Positions 23,701 to 24,477 of a DNA stretch of 24,477 nucleotides are shown here, in pieces; position 1 is the first letter of the stretch; each line of letters opens with the position of its first letter. A program made the position numbers and the translations under genes. Below the pieces are notes generated by a model. The model ran no database searches. It was not told the DNA's origin and saw only the letters and a list, made by a program, of their open reading frames with translations. The stretch covers positions 1 to 24,477 of the forward strand of contig CAZIDB010000053.1 of assembly GCA_964537965.1 (NCBI GenBank), read 5' to 3'. Source of the DNA: SURF-24 sp964537965 (GTDB lineage: Bacteria > Bacteroidota > Ignavibacteria > Ignavibacteriales > SURF-24).

Positions 23701-24477
23701 CTATTTTTTAATCAAACCTACACCAATCAATCCTTTCTGAATAATTTCATCCTTCATCATATATTTCCAGACGAACCCGGTTTTATAATTTTCTATCATC
23801 AATACAATTGGTCCCTGGTCTAATCCCAGATAATCTTTATCAAACCATTTAGCAGTTGGATTGAATGCATCCACAAAACCGTATTTTCCCCAAAGACCTT
23901 TGCTGCCGTAAGTTTCTTTCATATTTATCAAAGCAGGAATAGCTATTTCCGGAGCAAATACAATTGAAGCTGCCGAAGCTGTTGGGGCAATAGTTCCGTC
24001 ATCAAAATCTGCACTACCAACTCCGGATGCTCCTCTTGCTGCATATCCATAAAATTTTTTGTCATCAAAATTAAACTGATCTCCAGGTCCATCACATGCT
24101 GTCAATCCCCATAGCAATGAGTCATATCCAATCCATTTATGTGGATTATCAATTGCATACATAAATTGTGTATAAGCTGCGCGTCTTGAGTTTTCGAAAT
24201 AATCTATTCCCTTATCAGTTAAATATGAATCTGTCAAACCTCTCAGGTCAACAAACATCTGGGTATACTGGTGACCGAACATTGGGGGAAAGATTACGTG
24301 AGCAAATCCTTTGTACGGTTCTTTCCACTCATAAGTTTTAAGCCAGGTTTGATAAGCCTTATCAGCATTAGGCATTCCGCAGCCTGCAGCAAGGATGTAA
24401 AGAAACTGTGCTTCTGTATAACCAAACCATCCCCATTCATGAAATCCTTCTTCGGGCTGCCAGGCAAAATTAACTGC
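23701..24477 (-). CDS. Glucoamylase-like/GH144 family glycoside hydrolase (5' partial)
   Basis: The frame is open from the right window edge to the TAG at 23701-23703, giving 258 residues of the C-terminal part. Family signs: GFHEWGWFGYTEAQFLYILAAGCG near the edge, then MPNADKAYQTWLKTYEW, HVIFPPMFGHQYTQMFVDLRG, RRAAYTQFMYAIDNP, LLWGLTACDGPG, ASGVGSADFDDGTIAPTASAASIVFAPEIAIPAL and LDQGPIVLMIENYKTGFVWKYMM. This is the family often annotated glucoamylase (PF10091), which includes GH144 endo-beta-1,2-glucanases acting on beta-1,2-glucans. Which activity this member has cannot be read here. There is no sorting domain at the C-terminus. The likely first gene of the minus-strand glycan locus continues beyond the window. 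Confidence 0.9.
   Translation of the reverse strand, partial: AVNFAWQPEEGFHEWGWFGYTEAQFLYILAAGCGMPNADKAYQTWLKTYEWKEPYKGFAHVIFPPMFGHQYTQMFVDLRGLTDSYLTDKGIDYFENSRRAAYTQFMYAIDNPHKWIGYDSLLWGLTACDGPGDQFNFDDKKFYGYAARGASGVGSADFDDGTIAPTASAASIVFAPEIAIPALINMKETYGSKGLWGKYGFVDAFNPTAKWFDKDYLGLDQGPIVLMIENYKTGFVWKYMMKDEIIQKGLIGVGLIKK

Overview
The window is AT-rich, densely coded DNA that looks like a member of the Bacteroidota/Ignavibacteriota, most likely Ignavibacteria. The main reason is four proteins ending in a type IX secretion (T9SS, Por) sorting domain with the NPFNPST signature typical of that group. A TonB-dependent receptor, outer-membrane proteins and few sigma70-like promoters fit the same assignment. 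The taxon is inferred; there is no rRNA here. No tRNA, CRISPR array or transposase was seen. A run of exactly 100 Ns (12407-12506) inside valS marks a scaffold gap, so this is a draft assembly.

Left part (1-6400): the tail of a T9SS cargo gene, then convergent gpmI (glycolysis), a plus-strand TPM-domain protein, a Tat-exported metallo-beta-lactamase-fold hydrolase, a HicA/HicB-type pair whose HicA lacks the usual catalytic His, a DUF2721 membrane protein overlapping aat (N-degron tagging), and an outer-membrane beta-barrel protein. Middle part (6429-13348, minus strand): a tightly coupled operon of TonB-dependent receptor, YfiR-family periplasmic protein and a CHASE8-HAMP-PAS histidine kinase, which reads as one envelope-sensing unit, and upstream of it the gapped valS. 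Then (13555-16174, plus strand) a C-GCAxxG-C-C protein and a three-gene operon of a DUF2589 protein, an unrecognised protein that appears to share the DUF2589 core motif, and a secreted NTF2-like protein. This operon is the best candidate for an undescribed system.

Right part (16225-24477, minus strand): a probable glycan-related locus. A 5'-truncated GH144/glucoamylase-like enzyme is followed by a 1057-residue exported protein with carbohydrate-binding and discoidin domains on an (alpha/alpha)6-type catalytic region. Then come three T9SS cargo proteins with binding-type N-terminal domains. The three are arranged in tandem with a 1362-bp period. A 1193-bp segment is perfectly repeated, so the middle gene is a chimera: the front of one neighbour, the back of the other, and its own 169-bp linker. 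The 3' ends of two of them carry a 53-bp palindrome-rich insertion that created a new stop codon upstream of a relic of the old one. Hairpin terminators of one related family (AACCYTSARGG arms) follow these genes.
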